From contig NZ_JAGKJJ010000007.1 of NCBI RefSeq assembly GCF_020329505.1, forward strand, positions 186,001-250,000: a DNA stretch of 64,000 bases. Reading direction: 5' to 3'. Origin of the DNA: Bradyrhizobium semiaridum (GTDB lineage Bacteria; Pseudomonadota; Alphaproteobacteria; Rhizobiales; Xanthobacteraceae). A program made the position numbers and the translations under genes. This document shows positions 9,190 to 17,452 of the stretch, in pieces (the stretch's first letter is position 1; each line of letters starts with the position of its first letter). The notes under the pieces are model-generated. The model worked only from the letters and a program-made list of their open reading frames with translations. It was not told where the DNA came from and made no database searches.

Positions 9190-9237
9190 GGCATGATCCG
9201 GAAAAGCGTGACGCGGTTTTCCGAAGAGATCATGCTC
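9190..9237. repeat. Palindromic intergenic repeat (GGCATGATC...GATCATGC)
   Basis: This 48-base element has outer arms GCATGATC and GATCATGC and inner arms GGAAAA and TTTTCC. It sits between the two acyl-CoA dehydrogenase genes, right after the first stop codon. From memory the same type of sequence is very common between genes in Bradyrhizobium and relatives. It would form a hairpin in mRNA and might lower expression of the downstream gene or protect the upstream part. Confidence 0.7.
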
Positions 9238-9266
9238 AAACAAGAACTATAGGCAACGAGGATCGG

Positions 9267-10403
9267 ATGGATATCCAGTTCACGGAAGAGCAGGAATTGT
9301 TGCGATCCAGCGTGCAGCGGCTGCTGCGCGACCAGTATGATCTCGATGCCCGCCGCAGGATCGTCGCGAGCGAGGAAGGTTTCAGCCGCAAGCATTGGGC
9401 CGCGTTCGCCGAGCTCGGCCTGCTTGCCGCGCCGTTTGCCGAGGACGTCGGCGGACTCGGCGGCGGGCCGCTGTCGACCATGATCATCATGCAGGAGTTC
9501 GGCCGTCATCTCGTGGTCGAGCCCTTTGTCGAGACCGTCGTGGTTGCCGGCGGTCTGATCGAGCAGGCGGGATCCGAGGAGCAGAAGCAGGCCCTCATTC
9601 CCGACATCGTTGCAGGCACAAAACTCTGGGCGCTGGCGTGGGCCGAGAAAGGCTCGCGCTTCGATCTCGCCACCGTCACCACTACTGCGCGCCGGGATGG
9701 CGACGATGCCGGTTACCTCCTCACCGGCGAAAAGACGGCCGTGCTGGCCGCCCCTTGGGCGGATCATCTGATCGTCTCGGCGCGGACCTCGGGCCATCGC
9801 CACGATCGCGGCGGCGTCAGCCTGTTCGTGGTCGATCGCCGCGTCGCCAATCTCGATCTGCAGAGCTTCAAGACCATCGACGGCCGCAGGGCCGCCGAGA
9901 TCAGCCTGCGCGGCGTTCGCGGGCAGCTTTTGGGCAAGGAGGGCGAGGGTGTCGCCGCGCTCGAAGCCTGCCGCGACCGCGCGATCGGCGCGCTCTGCGC
10001 CGAAATTGTCGGCGCGATCGGCGAGCTGAACGCGGCGACGCTGGAATACTCCAAGACGCGCAAGCAATTCGGCACCACGATCGGCAGTTTCCAGGTGCTG
10101 CAGCACCGGATGGTCGACATGTTCATCGCGCATCAGGAAGCACTGTCCTTGATGCAGCATCTGTCCCTCAGCCTCGGCGCCAGCGATGCTGGCGTCTCGC
10201 GGCTCGCATCCGGCGCCAAGTCGAAGATCGGCTATTCCGGCAAGTTCGTCGCCGACCAGGCGGTGCAGCTGCACGGTGGCATGGGCATGACCGACGAGCT
10301 CAATGTCGGCCATTACTTCAAGCGGATTTCCTCCATCAACATCCAGTTAGGCGATCCCGCCTACCACGTGCTGCGCTATGCGCAGCTCGACGCGGCCGCC
10401 TGA
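9267..10403 (+). CDS. Acyl-CoA dehydrogenase (second of a pair)
   Basis: The 378-residue protein starts DIQFTEEQELLRSSVQRLLR and ends with DQAVQLHGGMGMTDELNVGHYFKR, typical of the acyl-CoA dehydrogenase family. The middle domain is divergent (ALAWAEKGSRFDLATVTT) compared with the first enzyme. Members of this kind often act as the second subunit of heteromeric dehydrogenases and may lack their own catalytic base; I could not place a catalytic Glu with certainty. It is in the same operon as the preceding dehydrogenase, separated by a palindromic repeat, and 15 bases before the thiolase gene. Confidence 0.9.
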   Translation: MDIQFTEEQELLRSSVQRLLRDQYDLDARRRIVASEEGFSRKHWAAFAELGLLAAPFAEDVGGLGGGPLSTMIIMQEFGRHLVVEPFVETVVVAGGLIEQAGSEEQKQALIPDIVAGTKLWALAWAEKGSRFDLATVTTTARRDGDDAGYLLTGEKTAVLAAPWADHLIVSARTSGHRHDRGGVSLFVVDRRVANLDLQSFKTIDGRRAAEISLRGVRGQLLGKEGEGVAALEACRDRAIGALCAEIVGAIGELNAATLEYSKTRKQFGTTIGSFQVLQHRMVDMFIAHQEALSLMQHLSLSLGASDAGVSRLASGAKSKIGYSGKFVADQAVQLHGGMGMTDELNVGHYFKRISSINIQLGDPAYHVLRYAQLDAAA

Positions 10404-10418
10404 GACAGAGAGGCAAGC

Positions 10419-11609
10419 ATGTCATCACCTGAAGCAGTCATCGTCTCCACGGCGCGCACCGGCGTCGGCAAGGCCTATCGCGGCGCGCTGAACAACACCG
10501 ACGGGCCGACGCTGGCCGGCCATGTCATGGCCGAAGCGGTGAAGCGCGCCGGCATCGCGCCCGGCGAGGTCGAGGACGTCGTGATGGGCTGCGCGATGCA
10601 GCAGGGCACCATGGTGATGAACGTGGCGCGCAAGGGCGCGATCCGCGCCGGACTGCCGGTGACGGTCGCCGGCACCACGATCGACCGGCAATGCGCCTCC
10701 GGTTTGCAGGCGATCGCGGTCGCGGCGCGTTCGGTAATGCTTGACGGCGTCGAGATCGCGATCGGCGGCGGCATCGAGTCGATCAGCCTCGTTCAGAACG
10801 AGCACATGAACAAGTTCCACGCCGTCGACGAGGAACTGATGGCGATGAAGCCCGACATGTACATGTCGATGCTGGAGACGGCGGAGGTCGTCGCAGCGCG
10901 TTACGGGATCGGGCGCGAGAAGCAGGACGAATACAGCCTCGAATGCCAGCGCCGCGTCGGCGCCGCGCTGCAGGGCGGCCGGTTCAACGACGAGATCGTG
11001 CCGTTCACGACCAGGATGGCCGTGCTCAACAAGGACACCAAGGAAGTTTCCTTCCAGCAGGTGACGTTGTCGAACGACGAGGGACCGCGTCCCGACACCA
11101 CGGCCGAAGGCCTGGCAAAGATCAAGCCCGTGTTCGAGGGCAAGACCATCAGCGCGGGCAATGCCAGCCAGCTCTCCGACGGCGCTTCGGCCTGCGTCAT
11201 CATGAGTGACCGGATCGCCGCGCAGAAGGGCCTCAAGCCGCTCGGCATCTTCCGCGGCTTCGTCGCGGCCGGCGTCGAGCCGGACGAGATGGGCGTCGGG
11301 CCGGTCGCCGCAATCCCGCGCCTGCTGAAGCGGCACAATCTGAAGATTGACGACATCGATCTGTGGGAGCTCAATGAAGCTTATGCCGTGCAGGTGATCT
11401 ATTGCCGCGACAAGCTCGGCATCGATCCCGACAAGCTCAACGTCAACGGCGGCTCGATCGCGATCGGCCATCCCTATGGCATGACCGGCGCGCGGCTCAC
11501 CGGCCACCTCCTGATCGAGGGCCGTCGGCGCAAGGCGAAGTACGGCGTGGTGACCATGTGCATCGGTGGCGGCATGGGCGCCGCAGGCCTGTTTGAAATC
11601 GTCCACTGA
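10419..11609 (+). CDS. Acetyl-CoA acetyltransferase (thiolase)
   Basis: The 396-residue thiolase has all active-site blocks: nucleophile Cys92 in [29 protein letters not shown] with the catalytic His at about 351, and the second Cys at about 381 in [10 protein letters not shown]. It cleaves a 3-ketoacyl-CoA with CoA to release acetyl-CoA, the last step of a beta-oxidation cycle. The reverse condensation is also possible. Its place between dehydrogenases and an enoyl-CoA hydratase in one operon favours the degradative direction. Confidence 0.94.
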   Translation: MSSPEAVIVSTARTGVGKAYRGALNNTDGPTLAGHVMAEAVKRAGIAPGEVEDVVMGCAMQQGTMVMNVARKGAIRAGLPVTVAGTTIDRQCASGLQAIAVAARSVMLDGVEIAIGGGIESISLVQNEHMNKFHAVDEELMAMKPDMYMSMLETAEVVAARYGIGREKQDEYSLECQRRVGAALQGGRFNDEIVPFTTRMAVLNKDTKEVSFQQVTLSNDEGPRPDTTAEGLAKIKPVFEGKTISAGNASQLSDGASACVIMSDRIAAQKGLKPLGIFRGFVAAGVEPDEMGVGPVAAIPRLLKRHNLKIDDIDLWELNEAYAVQVIYCRDKLGIDPDKLNVNGGSIAIGHPYGMTGARLTGHLLIEGRRRKAKYGVVTMCIGGGMGAAGLFEIVH

Positions 11610-11630
11610 TCGGCCATTTGGGAGAGACAC

Positions 11631-12641
11631 GTGAAGACTGCAATCACTGAACTGTTTGGGATTCAGCATCCGATCATCCAGGGCGGCATGCACTATGTCG
11701 GCTTCGCCGAGATGGCGGCGGCGGTGTCCAACGCCGGCGGCCTCGGCATCATCACCGGGCTCACCCAGAAGACGCCGGAGCTGCTGGCAAAGGAGATCGC
11801 GCGCTGCCGCGACATGACCGACAAGCCGTTCGGCGTGAACCTCACCTTCCTGCCGAGCTTTACGGCGCCGCCGTATCCGGAATACATCGCGGCGATCCGC
11901 GAAGGCGGCGTGAAGGCCGTGGAGACCGCGGGCCGTAGTCCCGAGCAGTACATGCCGGCGCTGAAGGCGGCGGGCATCAAGGTGATCCACAAATGCACTT
12001 CGGTGCGGCATTCGCTGAAGGCCGAGAAGATCGGCTGCGACGCGGTCAGCGTTGACGGTTTCGAATGCGGTGGGCATCCCGGCGAGGACGACGTCCCCAA
12101 TATGATCCTGCTGCCGCGCGCGGATGACGAGCTGACGATCCCGTTCGTCGCCTCCGGCGGCATGGCGGACGCGCGCAGCCTCGTGGCCGCGCTGTCGATG
12201 GGCGCGGCGGGCATGAACATGGGCACTCGCTTCATCGCCACCAAGGAGGCGCCGGTTCATCCCAATGTGAAGAAGGCGCTGGTGGAAGCCAATGAGCTCG
12301 ACACCCGTCTCGTGATGCGCGCGCTGCGCAACACCGAGCGCGTGCTGAAGAACAAGGGCGTCGAGGAGCTGCTCGAGATCGAGCGCGAGAAGGGCGCCAA
12401 ATTGAAGATCGAAGATATCCACGAACAGGTCGCCGGCGTCTACCCGAAGGTGATGATCGACGGCGAGATGGATGCCGGCGCCTGGAGCTGCGGCATGGTG
12501 GTCGGCCTGATCCACGATGTTCCCACGGTCAAGGAGCTGATCGACCGCATCATGAGCGAGGCCGAGCAGATCATACGCCAGCGCCTGACCGGCTTCCTCG
12601 ACGGCGTCGTCGAAACCAAGCCGGCCCGCGCGGTCGCTTGA
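11631..12641 (+). CDS. Nitronate monooxygenase-like flavoprotein
   Basis: The 336-residue protein is a TIM-barrel FMN enzyme of the 2-nitropropane dioxygenase/FabK family. Supporting motifs are FGIQHPIIQGGM, the AVSNAGGLGIITG loop, GFECGGHPGEDD and the phosphate-binding FVASGGMADARS and GAAGMNMGTRF. Family members oxidise nitronates, reduce enoyl thioesters (FabK) or, in steroid catabolism, act on CoA intermediates (IpdC). Placed among acyl-CoA genes, action on an enoyl- or hydroxyacyl-CoA is as likely as nitronate oxidation. The start is GTG with a GGGAG site upstream. Confidence 0.88.
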   Translation: MKTAITELFGIQHPIIQGGMHYVGFAEMAAAVSNAGGLGIITGLTQKTPELLAKEIARCRDMTDKPFGVNLTFLPSFTAPPYPEYIAAIREGGVKAVETAGRSPEQYMPALKAAGIKVIHKCTSVRHSLKAEKIGCDAVSVDGFECGGHPGEDDVPNMILLPRADDELTIPFVASGGMADARSLVAALSMGAAGMNMGTRFIATKEAPVHPNVKKALVEANELDTRLVMRALRNTERVLKNKGVEELLEIEREKGAKLKIEDIHEQVAGVYPKVMIDGEMDAGAWSCGMVVGLIHDVPTVKELIDRIMSEAEQIIRQRLTGFLDGVVETKPARAVA

Positions 12642-12652
12642 GGGAGAGTGCC

Positions 12653-13420
12653 ATGACCGAACACGTCAAGACCGAGATCGCCGACGGCGTGCTGACGCTG
12701 ACGATGCAGCGGCCGGACAAGAAGAACGCGCTGACCGGCGCGATGTACAATGCAATGTCCGACGCGCTCAAGCAGGCCGAGGCGGATGCGTCCGTCCGCG
12801 TCATCCTGTTCCAGGGCGACGGCGACAGCTTCACGGCGGGCAACGATCTGGCCGATTTCGCCAGCCAGGCGCGCGGCGAGGGCACCGTCGACAGCCCCGC
12901 GCATCGCTTCATCGAGACCATCAGCAAGGTCGGCAAGCCGATCGTCGCCGCGGTGCAGGGCAATGCGGTCGGCGTCGGCACCACGATGCTGCTGCATTGC
13001 GACCTGGTCTATCTCGCCGAGAACGCGCGGCTGATCACGCCGTTCGTCAACCTCGCGCTGGTGCCGGAGGCCGCGTCAAGCTGGCTGCTGCCACTTCGGA
13101 TCGGCCATGCGCGCGCCTATGCGATGTTTGCGCTCGGCGAGCCGATGGACGCGGCGGGCGCGTTGGCAAGCGGCCTCGCCAATGCCGTGGTGCCGCAGGC
13201 CGATCTGCGCAAAAAGGCGCACGATGCGGCGGTGGCCCTGACCAAGCGTCCGGCCGGCTCGCTCAGCCTGACCAAGAGGTTGATGCGCGAGCATCAGCGG
13301 ATCGCGGCGCAGATCGCCGAGGAAAGCGTGCTGTTCAAGGAACGGCTGACGACACCGGAGGCGCGCGAGGCTTTCGCCGCGTTCGCCGAGCGGCGCCCGC
13401 CGGACTTTTCCAAGCTGTAG
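12653..13420 (+). CDS. Enoyl-CoA hydratase/isomerase family protein
   Basis: The 255-residue crotonase-fold protein has the oxyanion-hole stretch SFTAGNDLADFASQ and AVQGNAVGVGTTMLLHCD. The LVPEAASSWLLPLRIG segment keeps one of the two usual catalytic glutamates. It would hydrate or isomerise an enoyl-CoA in the pathway. The ATG chosen follows GGGAG and lies 11 bases after the previous stop; an upstream TTG overlapping that stop has no good ribosome site. It is followed by the Fe-ADH-like gene after 44 bases. Confidence 0.92.
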   Translation: MTEHVKTEIADGVLTLTMQRPDKKNALTGAMYNAMSDALKQAEADASVRVILFQGDGDSFTAGNDLADFASQARGEGTVDSPAHRFIETISKVGKPIVAAVQGNAVGVGTTMLLHCDLVYLAENARLITPFVNLALVPEAASSWLLPLRIGHARAYAMFALGEPMDAAGALASGLANAVVPQADLRKKAHDAAVALTKRPAGSLSLTKRLMREHQRIAAQIAEESVLFKERLTTPEAREAFAAFAERRPPDFSKL

Positions 13421-13464
13421 ACCGGCCCGGCCGCGTCAATCACGGACATCGAGGGAGATCGAGC

Positions 13465-14625
13465 ATGCACGTCGTCGGCAGTCATCAGTATCCCACCATG
13501 GAATCCGTGACCTACGGCAGGCCGGCGGCCGAGGCGTTGCGCGAGGAGGCCGAGCGGCTCGGCGCGCAACGCGTCTATCTGATCGTCAGCCGGACGCTGA
13601 ACACAACGACCGATGAAATCGAGAAGATCCGCAAGGCGCTCGGCGATCGCCATGCCGCGACCTTCGACGGCGTGCCGCAGCACACCACGAGGGACGTGGT
13701 GACGCAGGTCGCGCGGCAGGCTAGCGACGCCAAGGCCGATCTCGTGGTTGCGATCGGCGGCGGCTCGGTGGTCGATGCCGCCAAGATCGTGCTGATGTGC
13801 ATGGAGCACGAGATCTTCGAGCCGGCCGGGCTCGACGGCTTCGAGACCACGCCGGACCGCCGCTTCGGGCCGTTCCGCAATCCGAAGGTGCGGATGGTCG
13901 CGATCCCCAGCACGCTGTCGGGGGGCGAGTATAATTCCGGCGCGCTGGTCACCGACACCAGCCGCAAGCTGAAGCAAATCTTCAACCACCCGATGATGAT
14001 GCCGCGCGCCATCATCCTCGATCCCGCGATGACGAAGTACACGCCGGAAAAGCTCTGGCTGGGTTCCGGGACGCGGGCGATGGATCATGGCATCGAGGCG
14101 ATCTGCTCCAGCCGCCCCAACGTGCTGGTCGACGCGGTCTGCCAGCAGGGACTGCGCTATCTGCATGACGGCCTGCTGCGCAGCAAGGCCGATCCCGGTG
14201 ACGAGGCGGCGCGGCTGAGCTGCCAGCTCGGCTCGTGGCTATCGGCCTTCGGGCTGCAGTCGCGGGTGCCGATGGGCGCCAGCCACGCCATCGGCCATGT
14301 TCTCGGCGGCACCTGCGACGTGCCGCACTACTTCTGCACGGCGGTGATGATGCCGAGCGTGCTGACGTACAACCGTCCTGCGACGGAAGCCGCCCAGAGG
14401 TCGATCGCCGCCGCGCTCGGCGCACCGGGACGTGACGCCGGCGAAGCCTTCGCTGCCTTCATCGCTGAGCTCGGCCTGCCGCGGCGGCTCGCCGATGTCG
14501 GCGTCGCCGAGGACCGTTTCGAGCTGATCGGCAAGAACGCGATGCTGTCGATCTTCACGCGGGCCAACCCGCAGCCGATCCGCGACCCCGCCGACGTCGT
14601 CAAGATCCTCAAGCTTGCCGCCTGA
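13465..14625 (+). CDS. Iron-containing alcohol dehydrogenase / maleylacetate reductase-like
   Basis: The 386-residue protein has the group III metal-dependent ADH fold. The NAD-binding part has VVAIGGGSVVDAAKIV, and the metal site is in GTRAMDHGIEAIC and GASHAIGHVLGG. The length and N-terminal MESVTYGRPAAEAL resemble maleylacetate reductases, which finish aromatic degradation by making 3-oxoadipate. Other family members oxidise ordinary alcohols. The start ATG follows GAGGGAGATC; the frame is open much further upstream, but that stretch overlaps the hydratase gene in another frame and is not coding. Confidence 0.87.
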   Translation: MHVVGSHQYPTMESVTYGRPAAEALREEAERLGAQRVYLIVSRTLNTTTDEIEKIRKALGDRHAATFDGVPQHTTRDVVTQVARQASDAKADLVVAIGGGSVVDAAKIVLMCMEHEIFEPAGLDGFETTPDRRFGPFRNPKVRMVAIPSTLSGGEYNSGALVTDTSRKLKQIFNHPMMMPRAIILDPAMTKYTPEKLWLGSGTRAMDHGIEAICSSRPNVLVDAVCQQGLRYLHDGLLRSKADPGDEAARLSCQLGSWLSAFGLQSRVPMGASHAIGHVLGGTCDVPHYFCTAVMMPSVLTYNRPATEAAQRSIAAALGAPGRDAGEAFAAFIAELGLPRRLADVGVAEDRFELIGKNAMLSIFTRANPQPIRDPADVVKILKLAA

Positions 14626-14650
14626 ACCGCCGCATCCGGAACGATCCACG

Positions 14651-15457
14651 ATGGCCGATCTGCGCATCTTCTCGTATCTGCCGAATCCACGCGTCTGGAA
14701 GGCGACCATCGCCGCGCGGTTCTGTGGCGTCGAGGTCGAGGTCAGGGGCGCATCCGGCAAGGAACTGCGGGAATGGCTGTGGGACTATGATGCGCGGCCG
14801 CTGACCGAGCCGGAGCGCGCATCGTTGGCTTCGCTGGCGCGGACCGGGCGGGTCGGGCTGACCGGCGCGCAGCTGTTCAAGACCGACGCGTTCATGGCGG
14901 CACAGCCGTTCGGCAACGTGCCCGCGGCGTTCGGGCCCGACGGCAAGGTCGGGATTTTCGAATCGAACAGCATCATGCGGGCGGTCGCACGGCTCGGTGC
15001 GGCGAAGCATGCGCGCTACGGCCGTGATGCATATGAGGCCTCCCGGATCGACAGCTTCCTCGACGTCAGCCTGGTGTTCGCGCGGGACTCGCAGATCTAT
15101 CTGCTTGCGCTCTCGGGCGGCACGATCGATGCGGCGATCCACCAGCGGGCCAGGGATGCGTTCGCGATCTACGCTTCGGGGATCGAGCAGGCGCTGTCTC
15201 CACGGCACGAGGCGCTGGTGGGTGAAACCATCACGATCGCCGATATCTGCTTCGCTGCCGAGCTGGCGCTGTTCATGAACGAGCATGCGCGAGCCGAGCA
15301 GCTGCGCGAGCGCGGACTGGAGAAGATCCTGCATCCAGGCGTGCAGCGGGACTATCCGCTGACGTTTGCCCATTTCGCCCGCCTGATTGCGCATGAGCAT
15401 TTCAGCCCGGAGCTCAAGCCCTACGTCGAAAAACTGTTGTCGAAGGCTGCCGCCTGA
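14651..15457 (+). CDS. Glutathione S-transferase-like protein
   Basis: The 268-residue protein has a thioredoxin-like N-terminal half and a helical GST_C half. PFGNVPAAFGPDGKVGIFES holds the cis-Pro and the Glu-Ser glutathione-binding motif, and the C-half has ALVGETITIADICFAAELAL, close to the EF1B-gamma/GST family. Between the first strands and the cis-Pro there is an extra stretch of roughly 35 residues (about 30-70) not seen in ordinary GSTs. With the kappa-type protein at the operon start it suggests a glutathione-dependent step. It sits 25 bases after the Fe-ADH-like gene. Confidence 0.8.
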   Translation: MADLRIFSYLPNPRVWKATIAARFCGVEVEVRGASGKELREWLWDYDARPLTEPERASLASLARTGRVGLTGAQLFKTDAFMAAQPFGNVPAAFGPDGKVGIFESNSIMRAVARLGAAKHARYGRDAYEASRIDSFLDVSLVFARDSQIYLLALSGGTIDAAIHQRARDAFAIYASGIEQALSPRHEALVGETITIADICFAAELALFMNEHARAEQLRERGLEKILHPGVQRDYPLTFAHFARLIAHEHFSPELKPYVEKLLSKAAA

Positions 15458-15484
15458 CCACGCCGCAGCACGGAGATCGTTCGC

Positions 15485-16186
15485 ATGACCGCACCAGTCT
15501 GTCTGATATCCGGCGTCGGCCCGGGCACCGGTTCCGCGCTTGCCCGGAGGTTCACCGAAGGCGGCTATCGCGTCGCGATGCTGGCGCGGAACGAGGAGCG
15601 GCTGACCGCGCTCGCGAACGAGCTGCAGGGCGCCAAGGCGTATCGGTGCGACGTGTCCGATGCCGCGCAGATCGAGGCGATGGCGTCCGCTGTGGAGCGC
15701 GATCTCGGCAGCCCCGAGGTCGTCATCCACAACGCCGTCGACGGTGCGTTCGGCACCTTCCGCGAGATCGATCCGCAGATCCTCAATCGCAACTTCCAGG
15801 TCAACACGATGGGGCTGTTGTACCTGGCGCGGCGGTTTGCCCCGGCGATGATCGGCGCTGGCAAGGGCGCCATCGTCGCGACCGGCAACACCTCGGCGCT
15901 GCGCGGCAAGGCCGGCTTCGCCGGCTTTGCGCCGACCAAGGCGGCGCAGAGGATCCTCGCCGAAGCGATGGCACGCGATCTCGGCCCGCAAGGCGTCCAC
16001 GTCGCCTATGTCGTGATCGATGCCGTGATCGACCTGGATTGGACGCGGAGGCGCTGGCCGGAGCGGCCGGACGATTTCTTTATCAAGCCGAGCGCGATCG
16101 CGGATGAGGTCTGGCACACCGTGCATCAGGACCGCAGCGCATGGTCGTTCAACGTCGAGATCAGGCCGTTTGGTGAGAGCTGGTAG
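15485..16186 (+). CDS. SDR-family protein lacking the catalytic tyrosine (paralogue)
   Basis: The 233-residue SDR-fold protein has GVGPGTGSALARRF as cofactor loop. Its YxxxK position reads FAPTK, with Phe for Tyr, and NNAG is replaced by HNAVDG. It ends WSFNVEIRPFGESW, matching the end of the other SDR in this operon. The LGPQGVHVAYVVIDAVIDLDW region also aligns with LGPKNIHVAHLIIDAGVDTEW of its paralogue. Both therefore come from one subfamily with a changed active site. Its reaction is unknown. Confidence 0.84.
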   Translation: MTAPVCLISGVGPGTGSALARRFTEGGYRVAMLARNEERLTALANELQGAKAYRCDVSDAAQIEAMASAVERDLGSPEVVIHNAVDGAFGTFREIDPQILNRNFQVNTMGLLYLARRFAPAMIGAGKGAIVATGNTSALRGKAGFAGFAPTKAAQRILAEAMARDLGPQGVHVAYVVIDAVIDLDWTRRRWPERPDDFFIKPSAIADEVWHTVHQDRSAWSFNVEIRPFGESW

Positions 16187-16236
16187 CCGCCGCGCGGCAG
16201 CGCTCAATTCGCAAATAGATTTGGGAGGAGTTGATC

Positions 16237-17436
16237 ATGTTGAAGACGATTGCGCTGTCCGCGGCGGTGCTGGCCTCGCTCGCCGCTGGCGCCGCCGTGG
16301 CGCAGACGCCCGGCGTCTCGGAGTCGGAGATCAAGGTCGGGGCGACGTTTCCGTTCAGCGGCCCGGCCTCGCCGCTCAGCAACACCGGCAAGGGGCTGAT
16401 CGCCTACGTCAACTCGGTCAATGACCGCGGCGGCATCAACGGCCGCAAGATCAACCTGATCACTTATGACGACGCCTACACGCCGCCGAAGGCCGTCGAG
16501 CAGACCAGGAAGCTGATCGAGAGCGACGAGGTGGCGTTCCTGTTCAGCCCGCTCGGCACGCCCGGCATCGGCGCCACCATCAAATACGTGACGGCAAAGA
16601 AGGTGCCGCATCTTTTCGTCGTCAGTGGCGCCACCAAGTTCGCGAACTTCGCCGAATTTCCGATGACGACGACGGGGCTGCCGAGCTACAGCACCGAGGG
16701 ACGCATCTACGCCAAATACATCACCCAGACCGCGCCCGATGCGAAGATCGCGATCCTCTACCAGAACGACGATCTCGGCCGCGATTTCGTCGCCGCGTTC
16801 AAGGAGGCGCTGAAGGGCGAGTTCGACAGGAAGGTGGTGACGTCGCCCTACGAGGTCACCGAGCCGACCATCGAATCCCGCGTGGTGGCGTTGAAGTCGT
16901 CGGGCGCCCAGGCGTTCCTGATCGCCGGCACGCCGAAATTCACGGCACAGGCGATCAAGAAGGCGAACGAGATCGGCTGGTCGCCGCTCATCATCATCAA
17001 CTACGTGTCGAGCTCGGTCTCCGCCACCATCGTGCCGGCCGGAGCCGACAAGGCGGTCGGTGTCGTCGCCGCCACCGTGACCAAGGATCCGAATGACAAG
17101 AGATGGGCCGAGGATCCCGGCATGAAGTGGTACCACGCCCACTTCGAGAAATATCTGCCCGGCGCCGATATCGGCGACAACAACTATCTGTTCGGCACGC
17201 AGCAGGGCCAGATCCTGGAGCAGGTGTTGAAGCAGTGCGGCGACGACCTGTCGCGTGAGAACATCGTCAGGCAGGCGCGCAGCATCAAGGCCCTGGTGCT
17301 GCCGACGCTGATGCCGGGCATTGCAATCGACACCGGGCCGGACAACAGCATGGCCTATACGCAGCTTCAGCTGCAACGCTGGACCGGAAGCTCCTGGGAG
17401 CAGTTCGGCGGCGTGCTCAGCGCCGACCTCGACTGA
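16237..17436 (+). CDS. ABC transporter substrate-binding protein, branched-chain amino acid type (orphan)
   Basis: The 399-residue protein has a signal peptide (TIALSAAVLASLAAGAAVAQ) and the type I periplasmic binding fold of the LivK/HAAT family (SESEIKVGATFPFSGPAS, GLIAYVNSVNDRGGINGRKI, LIESDEVAFLFSPLGTPG). It should bind the growth substrate or a precursor in the periplasm. GGGAGGAG lies six bases before the ATG, better than the TTG two codons upstream. No permease or ATPase genes follow, so it must borrow a transporter encoded elsewhere or act as a sensor. It is the last gene of the catabolic operon. Confidence 0.92.
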   Translation: MLKTIALSAAVLASLAAGAAVAQTPGVSESEIKVGATFPFSGPASPLSNTGKGLIAYVNSVNDRGGINGRKINLITYDDAYTPPKAVEQTRKLIESDEVAFLFSPLGTPGIGATIKYVTAKKVPHLFVVSGATKFANFAEFPMTTTGLPSYSTEGRIYAKYITQTAPDAKIAILYQNDDLGRDFVAAFKEALKGEFDRKVVTSPYEVTEPTIESRVVALKSSGAQAFLIAGTPKFTAQAIKKANEIGWSPLIIINYVSSSVSATIVPAGADKAVGVVAATVTKDPNDKRWAEDPGMKWYHAHFEKYLPGADIGDNNYLFGTQQGQILEQVLKQCGDDLSRENIVRQARSIKALVLPTLMPGIAIDTGPDNSMAYTQLQLQRWTGSSWEQFGGVLSADLD

Positions 17437-17452
17437 CGCGCGGTGCGAGCAC

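Noticed and set aside
10425..12515. 696-codon open frame on the minus strand opposite the thiolase and NMO-like genes
   Set aside because: It is antisense to two well-supported genes, has no family motifs and reads as His/Arg/Asp-rich shadow coding that is common at high GC.
12997..13464. N-terminal extension of the Fe-ADH-like gene over the enoyl-CoA hydratase gene
   Set aside because: The frame is open, but these residues are Arg/Gly-rich shadow of the hydratase gene; the family start and a ribosome site fit 13465.
14609..16207. 532-codon minus-strand frame opposite the GST-like and second SDR genes
   Set aside because: No recognisable domain; both plus-strand genes have ribosome sites and conserved motifs.
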